From Gemmatimonadota bacterium (GTDB lineage Bacteria; Gemmatimonadota; Gemmatimonadetes; Gemmatimonadales; GWC2-71-9), in NCBI GenBank assembly GCA_003221895.1, contig QHUJ01000125.1, positions 1 through 36,133 of the forward strand: a DNA stretch of 36,133 nt, written 5' to 3'. How positions within the stretch are numbered: position 1 is the first letter of the stretch; each line of letters opens with the position of its first letter. The position numbers and the translations under genes were made by a program. The notes under the pieces are model-generated. The model ran no database searches and was not told the DNA's origin. It saw only the letters and a list, made by a program, of their open reading frames with translations. Below, piece by piece: positions 8,302-15,777 of the stretch.

Positions 8302-9588
8302 GTGTTTCCCAACCCGCAAGACGCGCTCCCGCTTCCTGCTCATCCGAGTATCGAGCAATACCGCAAGCTCGCCAAGGATCTGATCACGGCCTGCAAGGCC
8401 GGCCCGCCCGCAATCGCTAAATGGGCCGACCGCTGGATGGCGTCGCTGCTCGCCGGCTCGGATCGCAAGCACATCGATCGCGCGGCGACGCAGGTCGAGG
8501 CATTCGCGCAGCGCACCCTGACCCGCGAGGAGCGTCATTGCGTCCTCGCCGATGCCCAATTCGTGCTCGCCCGCTCACATGGATTTCCGAGCTGGACGGC
8601 GTTCGTCGCGCACCTCGAGGCACAGCAGCACGCCGGCACGGAGGCGGCGGCGTTCGAGCGGGCAGCCGATGCCATCGTCCGCGGCGACGAGGCCACACTC
8701 CGACAGCTGTTGCGCGAACATCCGCAGTTGGTTCGCGCGCGGTCCGCGCGGGAGCATCGCGCGACGTTGCTCCACTACGTCTCGGCGAACGGCGTCGAGA
8801 ACTACCGGCAGAAGTCACCGCCGAACGCCGCACGCATCACCGAGCTCCTCATCGAGGCCGGCGCTGCCGTCGACGCTGAGGCGGATGTGTACGGCGGTGG
8901 GTGCACCGCGCTGGGACTCGTGGCGACGAGCACGCCGCCCCGCCAGGCGGGCGTTCAGATTCCCGTGATCCAGGTCCTGTTGGATCACGGCGCCGAGATC
9001 GAGCACCCGAATCTGGCCGGCAATGGTGCAGACGCGCTCTATGCCTGCCTGGCCAATGGTTGTCCGGAAGCGGCCCAGTACCTCGTCGAGCGTGGTGCTC
9101 GATTCGGTCTGGTGGGTGCGGCAGGGATCGGGCGGCTCGACATCGTCCAGCAGCTCGTCGCAACCGCCGACGCGTCGAGACGGGACATGGCCCTCCGCTA
9201 TGCTGCCGGATATGGACAGCTCGAGGTGACCCGGTTCCTGCTCGAGCGCGGAGTGCCGGTTGACGCGCACTCCGGTGACGGCGAAACCGCCCTGTTCTAC
9301 GCGATCCTCGGCGATCACGTCGAGGTCGTGCGATTGCTGCTCGCGCGTGGCGCGAATCCAAACATTCGCACGCAATGGGGCGATCTCGTGGGTGCGGCGA
9401 TGTGGCGGGCGGCGCATGGCGGCAATGCCGATCGCTGCGCGGAAATCATGGAGTCCCTGATCGCCGCCGGCGGTAATGCACCGGAGCGCCACCCACCCGT
9501 CAGCGAGAAGATCGATGCCCTGCTCCGCCGATATGGCAGCGTAGCTGACTCGAGCCGGTACTGGTGGGGGGAAGAACCGCGGGGTTAA
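8302..9588 (+). CDS. Ankyrin-repeat protein
   Basis: The GTG start at 8302 follows an AAAGGAG site at about 8288-8295. The 428-residue protein has no signal peptide, so it is probably cytoplasmic. Residues 1-110 form a helical N-terminal region (HPSIEQYRKLAKDLI, FPSWTAFVAHLEAQ) seen in many ankyrin proteins of soil bacteria. From about residue 125 there are five to six ankyrin repeats of the form LLxxGAxxD, for example ITELLIEAGAAVDAEADVY, VIQVLLDHGAEIEHPN, VTRFLLERGVPVDAHSGDG and VVRLLLARGANPNIRTQWG. Ankyrin repeats bind other proteins; the partner is unknown. The downstream GH3 frame overlaps its last 25 nt. Confidence 0.9.
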   Translation: MFPNPQDALPLPAHPSIEQYRKLAKDLITACKAGPPAIAKWADRWMASLLAGSDRKHIDRAATQVEAFAQRTLTREERHCVLADAQFVLARSHGFPSWTAFVAHLEAQQHAGTEAAAFERAADAIVRGDEATLRQLLREHPQLVRARSAREHRATLLHYVSANGVENYRQKSPPNAARITELLIEAGAAVDAEADVYGGGCTALGLVATSTPPRQAGVQIPVIQVLLDHGAEIEHPNLAGNGADALYACLANGCPEAAQYLVERGARFGLVGAAGIGRLDIVQQLVATADASRRDMALRYAAGYGQLEVTRFLLERGVPVDAHSGDGETALFYAILGDHVEVVRLLLARGANPNIRTQWGDLVGAAMWRAAHGGNADRCAEIMESLIAAGGNAPERHPPVSEKIDALLRRYGSVADSSRYWWGEEPRG

Positions 9589-11534
9589 AATCCACGCTCT
9601 TTCACTGGAGCCCGACGATCCTCCTGCCCGTGCTGCTGCTGGCCCTGCAAGCGCCTGTGCTGAACCAGAACGGGTTGCAATTCAAGGATCTGAACAGGAA
9701 CGGGGTGCTCGATCCGTATGAGGATTGGCGCCTCACCCCGGACCAGCGGGCGCGCGATCTCGTGACGCGGATGACGCTCGAAGAGAAGGCCGGGACCATG
9801 ATGCACGGCACGGTGCGCAGCAAGGGTCCTGCCGGCGGCGTGGGGATGGGTGCCGAGTACGACACCGCGGCCAACCGCAAGCTCATCGATAGCGCAAAAG
9901 TCACCAACATGATCACGCGGCTCACCGCGGATCCCGCGACCATCGCCGCGCAGAACAACGTGCTGCAGCGCATCGCCGAGAACACCCGGCTCGGTATTCC
10001 CCTTACGATCAGTACCGACCCGCGCAACCACTTCCAGAATGTCGTCGGTGCAACGGTCCAAACCAACCGCTTTTCGCAGTGGCCGGAGCCCCTGGGCTTC
10101 GGCGCCATCGATGACACCGCATTGACCCGCCGCTTCGGCGACATCGCGCGTCAGGAATACCGCGCCGTCGGCATCCACATGGCTCTGTCGCCGCAGGCCG
10201 ACCTCGCGACCGAGCCGCGCTGGCCGCGGGTGGCCGGGACGTTCGGGGAAGACGCCGCCCTCGCCGAACGACTGGTGCGCGCTTACGTCGCCGGATTCCA
10301 GCACGGAGCGAAGGGTCTCGACACCGGGAGCGTCGTCGCGGTCGTGAAGCACTGGGTCGGCTACGGCGCGGCGAAGGATGGTTGGGATAGCCACACCTAC
10401 TACGGACGCTTCGCGTCGTTCACCGGTCCACATCTCGACTATCACATTCGCCCCTTCGTGGGCGCATTCGCCGCCCAGGTCGGCGCGGTGATGCCGACGT
10501 ACTCGATCCTGCAAGGTGCGACGTGGAATGGCCAGCGCATCGAGCAAGTGGGCGCCGGCTACAATCGCCAGCTGCTCAGCGAGATCCTGCGCGGCGCGTA
10601 CGGATTTCGCGGCATCGTTCTGACGGATTGGGCGATCACGTCGGAGTGCGGTGACCGCTGCATCAACGGCGCGCCTGCGGGTGAACGCCCCTCGTTTGCC
10701 GACGTGGGGATGCCCTGGGGCGTGGAAAACCTCACGCTGCGGGGGCGCTTCGTGAAAGCCGTGGATGCCGGCGTCGACGAATTCGGCGGCACGGAGCGGG
10801 CCGATGTGCTGGTCGAGGCCGTACGTAAGGGCGAGCTCACGGAGGCCAGGGTCGACAGCTCCGTCCTGCGGATTCTCACCCAGAAATTCGCGCAGGGCTT
10901 GTTCGAGCATCCCTACGCCGATACCGCTGCCGCGGCGCGGCTCGTGGGGAGCGACGCGTTCCGCACCGCGGGGCTCGAGGCGCAGCGTCGCGCGCTGGTG
11001 CTGCTCGAGAACAAGGGCGGGCTGCTGCCGTTACGCACGCCGCCGGATAAGCCGCTCCGCCTCTACCTCCACGGTGTCGCGCCGCAGGCAGCGGCGCGCG
11101 CGGGCTGGACCGTGGTGGACGATCCCAAGCAGGCCGACGTCGCCATCATGCGTCTCACCGCACCGTTCGAGCGGCTGCACCCGCAGTACGTGTTCGGCCA
11201 GTTCTTCCATGAAGGCAACCTGGCCTTCAAGGATGGCGATGCCGATTACGAAGCGTTCAAGCGCGTGAGCGCGATCGTGCCTACGATCGTGACCGTGTAT
11301 CTCGACCGCCCCGCGATCCTGACGCCGCTCCAGGCTACCGCTCGCGCCCTTATTGCGAACTTCGGTGTAAGCGATGAAGCCTTGATCGACGTATTGACCG
11401 GCCGAGCGAAGCCTGAAGGGAAGTTGCCGTTCGAATTACCGTCCTCCATGGACGCCGTCGCCGCACAGCGGCCGGACATGCCGCACGACAGTGCGCACCC
11501 GTTGTATCCGTTTGGATTCGGGCGCAGCTACTGA
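9564..11534 (+). CDS. Glycoside hydrolase family 3 (beta-glucosidase-like), secreted
   Basis: This 656-residue GH3 enzyme would release terminal beta-linked sugars from oligosaccharides. It begins at a GTG inside the ankyrin gene and has a hydrophobic export signal (ILLPVLLLALQAPV). Mature-region hallmarks are MTLEEKAGTMMHGT, GIPLTISTDPRNHFQN, AVVKHWVGYGA, and the nucleophile motif GIVLTDWAIT with Asp355. The second alpha/beta domain runs to PLYPFGFGRSY at the extreme C-terminus. No fibronectin-III-like domain follows, as in exo-1,3/1,4-glucanase-type members. The start is uncertain because no clear ribosome binding site precedes 9564. An exported DinB-like gene follows 25 nt downstream. Confidence 0.9.
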   Translation: MGGRTAGLKSTLFHWSPTILLPVLLLALQAPVLNQNGLQFKDLNRNGVLDPYEDWRLTPDQRARDLVTRMTLEEKAGTMMHGTVRSKGPAGGVGMGAEYDTAANRKLIDSAKVTNMITRLTADPATIAAQNNVLQRIAENTRLGIPLTISTDPRNHFQNVVGATVQTNRFSQWPEPLGFGAIDDTALTRRFGDIARQEYRAVGIHMALSPQADLATEPRWPRVAGTFGEDAALAERLVRAYVAGFQHGAKGLDTGSVVAVVKHWVGYGAAKDGWDSHTYYGRFASFTGPHLDYHIRPFVGAFAAQVGAVMPTYSILQGATWNGQRIEQVGAGYNRQLLSEILRGAYGFRGIVLTDWAITSECGDRCINGAPAGERPSFADVGMPWGVENLTLRGRFVKAVDAGVDEFGGTERADVLVEAVRKGELTEARVDSSVLRILTQKFAQGLFEHPYADTAAAARLVGSDAFRTAGLEAQRRALVLLENKGGLLPLRTPPDKPLRLYLHGVAPQAAARAGWTVVDDPKQADVAIMRLTAPFERLHPQYVFGQFFHEGNLAFKDGDADYEAFKRVSAIVPTIVTVYLDRPAILTPLQATARALIANFGVSDEALIDVLTGRAKPEGKLPFELPSSMDAVAAQRPDMPHDSAHPLYPFGFGRSY

Positions 11535-11559
11535 CGTTTCCTTTTATTGGAGGTGTACA

Positions 11560-12153
11560 ATGCAGGCTCGATCCTATTTGCTGGTGTTTGCAGGCGCCGT
11601 GCTTCCCGCGGCGCTCGTCGCGCAGGCGACGAATCCACCCCCTGCCGCGACCGCGGCCGCGATGGCAGCCGCGCCCGCCGCGTCGACCAGTCCTGTCACC
11701 GACGCGTTGCGCCAGATGCAGCAGCGCTACTCGCGGATTCTGGTTGCGGCCGCCGAGGCGATGCCCGCCGAGAAGTACACCTATCGTCCCACCCCGGCGC
11801 AGATGAGCTTCGGGCAAATCCAGGTGCATCTGGCCAACGAGGGCAACGATCTCCTGTGCAGCAAAGTCGCCGGCGTGCCGGCGCCGCAGCGCACCGCCGC
11901 GGATAGCACGCTGAACAAGGAGCAGCTCATCGCTCGCCTGAAAGACACCTTCCAGTTTTGCGAGCAGGCGTTTGCCAAGCTGGACGACTCGAAGCTGAGC
12001 GAGCCCATCCAGCTCTTCGGCCCCAATCCCTTCACGCGCGCAGCCGCGATTCTCATCACGGTCGGCGATTGGGCGGACCACTACAGCCAGGAAGCGAATT
12101 ACCTCCGCCTGAACGGCGTGCTGCCGCCCACGGCGCAGCGCCGCGCGATGTAA
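11560..12153 (+). CDS. Exported DinB-like four-helix protein
   Basis: The ATG at 11560 is preceded by TTGGAGGTG (11548-11556) with good spacing. The first 22 residues form a signal peptide (LVFAGAVLPAALVAQ), followed by an Ala/Pro-rich linker to about residue 45. The rest has the DinB/YfiT helical-bundle pattern: VTDALRQMQQRYSRIL, AEKYTYRPTPAQMSFGQIQVHLA, FCEQAFAKLDDSKL and VGDWADHYSQEANYLRLNGVLPP. DinB-family proteins usually bind a metal through three His. Here VHLA and DHYSQ supply two obvious ones; a third is not clear. The role is unknown, and export implies a function unlike cytoplasmic thiol transferases of this fold. Confidence 0.82.
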   Translation: MQARSYLLVFAGAVLPAALVAQATNPPPAATAAAMAAAPAASTSPVTDALRQMQQRYSRILVAAAEAMPAEKYTYRPTPAQMSFGQIQVHLANEGNDLLCSKVAGVPAPQRTAADSTLNKEQLIARLKDTFQFCEQAFAKLDDSKLSEPIQLFGPNPFTRAAAILITVGDWADHYSQEANYLRLNGVLPPTAQRRAM

Positions 12154-12180
12154 TCCAGCCACCCCCTTCCTGCCCTGCGT

Positions 12181-12220
12181 TCCCCTCTCCCGAAAAGGGA
12201 GAGGGGGCCAGGGGTGAGGC
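12181..12220. repeat. REP-like palindromic element upstream of nagB
   Basis: A perfect 10-bp inverted repeat, CCCCTCTCCC (12182-12191) and GGGAGAGGGG (12197-12206), encloses the loop GAAAA. It is followed by CCAGGGGTGAGG. This layout is a familiar dispersed extragenic palindrome in many GC-rich bacterial genomes. Read on the other strand it gives the recurrent false peptide HPWPPLPFRER. It fills most of the 69-bp gap between the DinB-like gene and nagB, and the GTGAGG at its end lies just before the nagB ATG. Only one copy is present in this window. Confidence 0.75.
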
Positions 12221-12222
12221 CC

Positions 12223-13005
12223 ATGGAAGTCATCGTCCAGAAAAACTACGAGCAGATGAGCAAAGTCGCGGCGCAGATCGTCGCGGAGCTGCTCAACACC
12301 AAACCGAATGCCGTGCTTGGCATGGCGACGGGCTCGACGCCGCTCGGCCTCTATCAGGAGCTCGTGCGCCTGCACAAGAAGGAGCAGCTCGACTTCTCAC
12401 GGGTGACGACGTTCAATCTGGATGAATACGTCGGCCTGAACGCGAACCACCCGCAGAGCTACCACTATTTCATGCACGAGCATTTTTTTCGCCACGTGAA
12501 CATCCCCGCGCAAAACATCAACATCCCCTCCGGGACGACCAGCAATTATCCAGCGTTCTGCGCGTGGTACGAAAAGCGCATCGAAGAGTGCGGGGGAATC
12601 GATCTGCAGATCCTGGGCATCGGCACCGATGGTCACATCGCCTTTAACGAGCCGACGAGCTCGCTCAGCTCACGAACGCGACTCAAGACGCTGTCCAAGC
12701 AAACCATCGATGACAACGCGCGGTTCTTCGAGCACCGGGCGGACGTACCGGTCTACGCCATCACGATGGGCGTGGGCACGATTCTCGAAGCGCGCAACCT
12801 CATCCTGGTGGCGAGCGGCAAGGCCAAAGCGAAGGCAATTGCCCAGGCGGTGGAAGGGCCGGTGACGAGTATGGTGACAGCGAGTGCGCTGCAGCTGCAT
12901 CGCGATGCCATCGTGATCGTGGACGAGGAGGCCGCGGGCGGTCTCGCGATGCGAGACTACTACGACTTCATCTACGCGGCGAAGCCGGCGGCGCCGAGGG
13001 CTTAG
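12223..13005 (+). CDS. nagB: Glucosamine-6-phosphate deaminase
   Basis: NagB converts glucosamine-6-phosphate to fructose-6-phosphate and ammonia, the step that feeds amino sugars into glycolysis. I prefer the ATG at 12223 (MEVIVQKNYEQMS), giving 260 residues against 266 for the E. coli enzyme; a GTG lies 9 nt earlier. The sequence shows the phosphate-binding ATGSTP loop (about 35-40), FNLDEYVGL with Asp67 equivalent to the catalytic Asp72, and LGIGTDGHIAFNEP with Asp136, His138 and Glu143. All catalytic residues are present. A REP-like palindrome directly upstream may affect expression. The convergent lipoprotein gene ends 6 bp away. Confidence 0.95.
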   Translation: MEVIVQKNYEQMSKVAAQIVAELLNTKPNAVLGMATGSTPLGLYQELVRLHKKEQLDFSRVTTFNLDEYVGLNANHPQSYHYFMHEHFFRHVNIPAQNINIPSGTTSNYPAFCAWYEKRIEECGGIDLQILGIGTDGHIAFNEPTSSLSSRTRLKTLSKQTIDDNARFFEHRADVPVYAITMGVGTILEARNLILVASGKAKAKAIAQAVEGPVTSMVTASALQLHRDAIVIVDEEAAGGLAMRDYYDFIYAAKPAAPRA

Positions 13006-13011
13006 GGATCC

Positions 13012-13911
13012 TTAGTGGCCGCCCTCTTCTTCGTGATCGTCGTCGCCGTCGTGGTTGTCGTCCCTGAACGCACGCAGCGATGCACGGATGTTGCCTTCGA
13101 TCGCGTGTTGATTCTCTGAGCTCGTGGGATCGATTATCGCGCCAGCCGCATCCTTGAACCAGCTGCTCACATCCACGTCGATGGTGAGATTGGTGGTTCC
13201 AGCGCCGACGGTGACAGGGTTGTCAAACTGCATGTGCATGATCGCCCTTAGGCCCGACGTAAACGTGAACGCGTGATCCGTGCCGCCCGCATCGGTGAAC
13301 ACCCCGACCACCTTCACACTAAGGCCCGCGAATTCGGGGTGAGCGGCGAGGAAGTCGCCGGCACCGTTGTCGTCGCTGTCGACGGCGTCCAGTTTGGCTT
13401 GCAGCCGAGTGTAAGTGCCTGCCGGAACCAGGGCGTCGAGCACGACCTTCGTCGTGCCGTCGAGCGGCAGGTCCACTAACGCAGGACCGGCCTTGATCGG
13501 CGCGCAGCCGGACTCCCCATCATGGTTCTCGCCCTGATCGTGGCCGTCGTTCTCGACATCGGCCGTGTCATGGGCCGCCGAGTCGTCGTTCTCGACATCG
13601 GCCGTGTCATGGACCGCCGAGTGCTCGACGGAATCTTCCGGTTGCTCGACGTCGTCGGAGTCGGCAGCGCACGGGTCATTATTCGCGAGCTTGAGCCGAG
13701 ACAGCACGATCTGGGCCGAAGAGATTTTCACCGACCCACCCTCACCCGTGACGATGAGGTCCGCACTGATACCTGGTGAAGGACGCACTCCCGCAGACGC
13801 GATCGCGGCCGACACGCTGATGCGATGCATGGCGTTGGGTTCGGTCGAGTTGCAGGCGGTGACTACAAGTGCGGCGGGCGCGAGGAGCAGCAGACGACGA
13901 ACGACGTTCAT
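13012..13911 (-). CDS. Acidic lipoprotein, DUF4382-like
   Basis: The start is supported by CTGGAGG about 6 nt upstream on this strand. The signal ends in VVTAC, so Cys20 should be lipidated. The 299-residue protein has an early strand pattern (ISVSAAIASAGV, VKISSAQIVLSRLKL) and PAGTYTRLQAKLDAVD, which resemble DUF4382 domains of bacterial surface lipoproteins. A central insert at about residues 95-135 is rich in Asp, Glu and His and holds two copies of a 13-residue repeat around HDTADVEND. The C-terminus (DDNHDGDDDHEEEGGH) is also acidic and His-rich. These runs could bind divalent metals, which is inference from composition only. The family assignment is moderate. Confidence 0.72.
   Translation of the reverse strand: MNVVRRLLLLAPAALVVTACNSTEPNAMHRISVSAAIASAGVRPSPGISADLIVTGEGGSVKISSAQIVLSRLKLANNDPCAADSDDVEQPEDSVEHSAVHDTADVENDDSAAHDTADVENDGHDQGENHDGESGCAPIKAGPALVDLPLDGTTKVVLDALVPAGTYTRLQAKLDAVDSDDNGAGDFLAAHPEFAGLSVKVVGVFTDAGGTDHAFTFTSGLRAIMHMQFDNPVTVGAGTTNLTIDVDVSSWFKDAAGAIIDPTSSENQHAIEGNIRASLRAFRDDNHDGDDDHEEEGGH
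13546..13623. repeat. 39-bp tandem duplication inside the acidic lipoprotein gene
   Basis: Two adjacent 39-bp units (13546-13584 and 13585-13623) differ at only two positions. Being a multiple of three, the duplication keeps the reading frame and gives two near-identical 13-residue acidic units. The near identity suggests a recent duplication or continuing copy-number change by slippage. Confidence 0.9.
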
Positions 13912-14036
13912 AGAACCTCCAGAGTGCGATTCAGTCCCTGGAGTTGAACCTAGCCACTCGAGCAGCGAGCAACAGGTGTCGCTTCAGTGAAAGGCGTCGT
14001 CGCGCGGGCCAACCGTGTGTGACACGCGTCACCCTG

Positions 14037-14144
14037 TTAGCCGACCACCTGCACGCGACGCCGCGCTAGCAGATCGTCGACGAGCGGTGCGATGACGAGC
14101 GATGCGATTAGGAACGCGACCACGAACGAGGCTCGGAGACCCAT
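14037..14144 (-). CDS. Possible 35-residue single-span membrane peptide
   Basis: This lies in the 314-bp gap between the lipoprotein start (13911) and the HtrA start (14226), which otherwise shows only a short GTGAC-ACGC-GTCAC palindrome near 14020-14035 and the HtrA ribosome binding site. The frame reads MGLRASFVVAFLIASLVIAPLV and then a short Arg-rich tail ending VQVVG. This is one hydrophobic helix followed by positive charges, a plausible small inner-membrane protein. No convincing ribosome binding site precedes the ATG. It could equally be a remnant of a larger membrane protein or chance. Confidence 0.3.
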   Translation of the reverse strand: MGLRASFVVAFLIASLVIAPLVDDLLARRRVQVVG

Positions 14145-14225
14145 CGCCGCTCGAGTTCCGCGATCAGACGAAAGAGCAATAGTCCCCCGTTCCGAAGTGC
14201 GTTAGTCAGCAGGCTAGGAGGACTC

Positions 14226-15269
14226 ATGAGACAACTGGCTCGTCTAGGCGTTGGCTTAGGTGCAGTCGTGGCGGCGGCTGCCCTCGGGACGCCCGCGCAT
14301 GCGCAGCAGCTGAGCGAGCTCTTTCGCAAGGTCAGCCCCTCGGTGGTCCTGGTGCGCACCATCGAACGGGGCATCGCGCCGGAGCGCTCGACCGGGCTGA
14401 CCACCATTCCCGGGCTCGGCTCCGGCGTTCTGATCAGTGCAGAAGGCAAAATCATGACGGCGGCCCACGTCGTCCAGACCGCGGACAAGGTGGGCATCCA
14501 GTTCCAGGACGGCAAGATCTATCCCGCCCACGTGGTCGCATCGTCGGTACGCGCGGACGTGGCGTTACTGCAGCTCGATCAGTTCCCCATGGCGCTGGCA
14601 CCGGCCAAGCTGGGTAACTCCGACAGTCTTTCGGTAGGAGACCAGATCATCGTGATCGGGGCGCCGTACGGCCTCGGTCACAGTCTCACGGTCGGTCACG
14701 TCAGCGGCCGGATCCCAGGCGGGGGCATGGTAAGCGGCGGGCCAATGGAGATGATCCAGACTGACGCGGCGATCAACATGGGCAATTCCGGTGGCCCGAT
14801 GTTCAACATGAACGGCGAAGTGGTCGGCATCGTGAGCCGCATCCTGACGCAATCAGGCGGCTTCGAGGGATTGGGGTTTGCCATCCCCTCCAGAGTGGCG
14901 GAGCGCGTGCTGCTCAACGCCAAGTCGTTCTGGAGCGGCATCGACTTCGTGCTGCTGCAGGATACCATGGCTCAGGTTTTCAACGTGCCGCAGCCGGCCG
15001 GCCTTCTGGTCCAGCAGGTGGCGACCGGATCTCCGGGCGCACTGCTCGGAATTCGAGCGGGATCCGTGCGCGCGAAGATCGGTGAGGGTGAGGTCCTCGT
15101 TGGTGGCGACATCGTCCTCGACGTCGCCGGCATCTCCATCACGCCGAACGGTGGGTCATTCGAACAAATTCAAACCTACCTGAGCGGTCTCAAGGCGGGT
15201 GACAGCCTGAAGGTGAATGTGTTGCGCGGCGGCAAAGTCGTGCGGCTCGCCGCCGTCAGACCGCGGTGA
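14226..15269 (+). CDS. HtrA/DegP-type S1C serine protease with PDZ domain
   Basis: A strong AGGAGG site (about 14215-14220) fixes the ATG. A signal peptide ends at GTPAHAQQ, so the 347-residue protein should act in the periplasm in protein quality control. The trypsin-like triad is complete: His81 in MTAAHVVQ, Asp111 in RADVALLQLD and Ser188 in NMGNSGGPMFN. The VIGAPYGLGHSLTVGHVSG segment is typical of S1C proteases. A single PDZ domain occupies about residues 250-340 (AGLLVQQVATGSPGALLGI and GGDIVLDVAGI). The short form with one PDZ resembles DegS/HhoB-type members rather than two-PDZ DegP. The 3' end overlaps the convergent DUF998 remnant by 14 nt. Confidence 0.93.
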   Translation: MRQLARLGVGLGAVVAAAALGTPAHAQQLSELFRKVSPSVVLVRTIERGIAPERSTGLTTIPGLGSGVLISAEGKIMTAAHVVQTADKVGIQFQDGKIYPAHVVASSVRADVALLQLDQFPMALAPAKLGNSDSLSVGDQIIVIGAPYGLGHSLTVGHVSGRIPGGGMVSGGPMEMIQTDAAINMGNSGGPMFNMNGEVVGIVSRILTQSGGFEGLGFAIPSRVAERVLLNAKSFWSGIDFVLLQDTMAQVFNVPQPAGLLVQQVATGSPGALLGIRAGSVRAKIGEGEVLVGGDIVLDVAGISITPNGGSFEQIQTYLSGLKAGDSLKVNVLRGGKVVRLAAVRPR

Positions 15270-15715
15270 GGGCCCTCTGGCGCAGCAGCACAAGGGCAAA
15301 CACCACCATCCAGAGAGAGGACGCGCCGATGTTGACGCGCTCCCACACGCCGAAGAACGGCGTGGGCAGATTGGCCGCGACCTTCGGGGCGTCCAGGAAC
15401 GACACGACGCCAAACACGACGAAGATGCCCACAGTCGTGATCGAGTAGCCCCGGAAGCGCTGGCCGAACGCCGCCGCTCCGCAACCGATCGCGAGCAGCG
15501 TGCACAGCAGCGTCACCATCGTCCACACGATGTGCAGCGTGTCGGTCAGCGTGAGCTCGGCGCCGCGCAGGTGCATGGGCGGCCAAACCAGCCCAAGCAT
15601 TCCGGACGTCATCAACGCGCTCCCCGCAATTCGCAGTGCGCGTTGGTTCACTCCGGACATCCAGACGCAGCAGCGACGCCAGAATGCCACAGGAGAGGAA
15701 AAGTTTCCTCGCCAT
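15256..15715 (-). pseudogene. DUF998 membrane protein gene broken by an internal deletion and frameshift
   Basis: Two parts of one DUF998 protein are visible in different frames. The first starts at 15715 behind a strong GAGGAGG site and reads MARKLFLSCGILASLL, the usual N-terminus of the family. The second, from about 15669 to 15256, begins near VWMSGVNQRALRIAG. It carries the characteristic PPMHLRGAELTLTDTLHIVW, AAAFGQRFRGYSI and LPTPFFGVWERVNIG with four hydrophobic helices. Intact members run about 200 residues or more. Here the middle (roughly 60 residues, including a helix and the TSQxxSEL region) is missing and the junction is out of frame. A truncated 134-residue product could start at ATG 15660, but no ribosome binding site precedes it. 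Confidence 0.75.
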
Positions 15716-15777
15716 TGTTCCTCCTCGCAGTTACCCGGAGCCTCGCGGAGTGGCCGTGAGGAAACTGGGAGACAGTG

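Noticed and set aside
9585-10910. A 441-residue minus-strand frame opposite the GH3 gene
   Set aside because: It mirrors the GC-rich third positions of the GH3 gene and shows no family motif, export signal or ribosome binding site.
14020-14035. GTGAC-ACGC-GTCAC palindrome between the lipoprotein and HtrA genes, considered as an operator
   Set aside because: The arms are only 5 bp and there is no second copy or nearby regulator gene, so chance is likely in GC-rich DNA.
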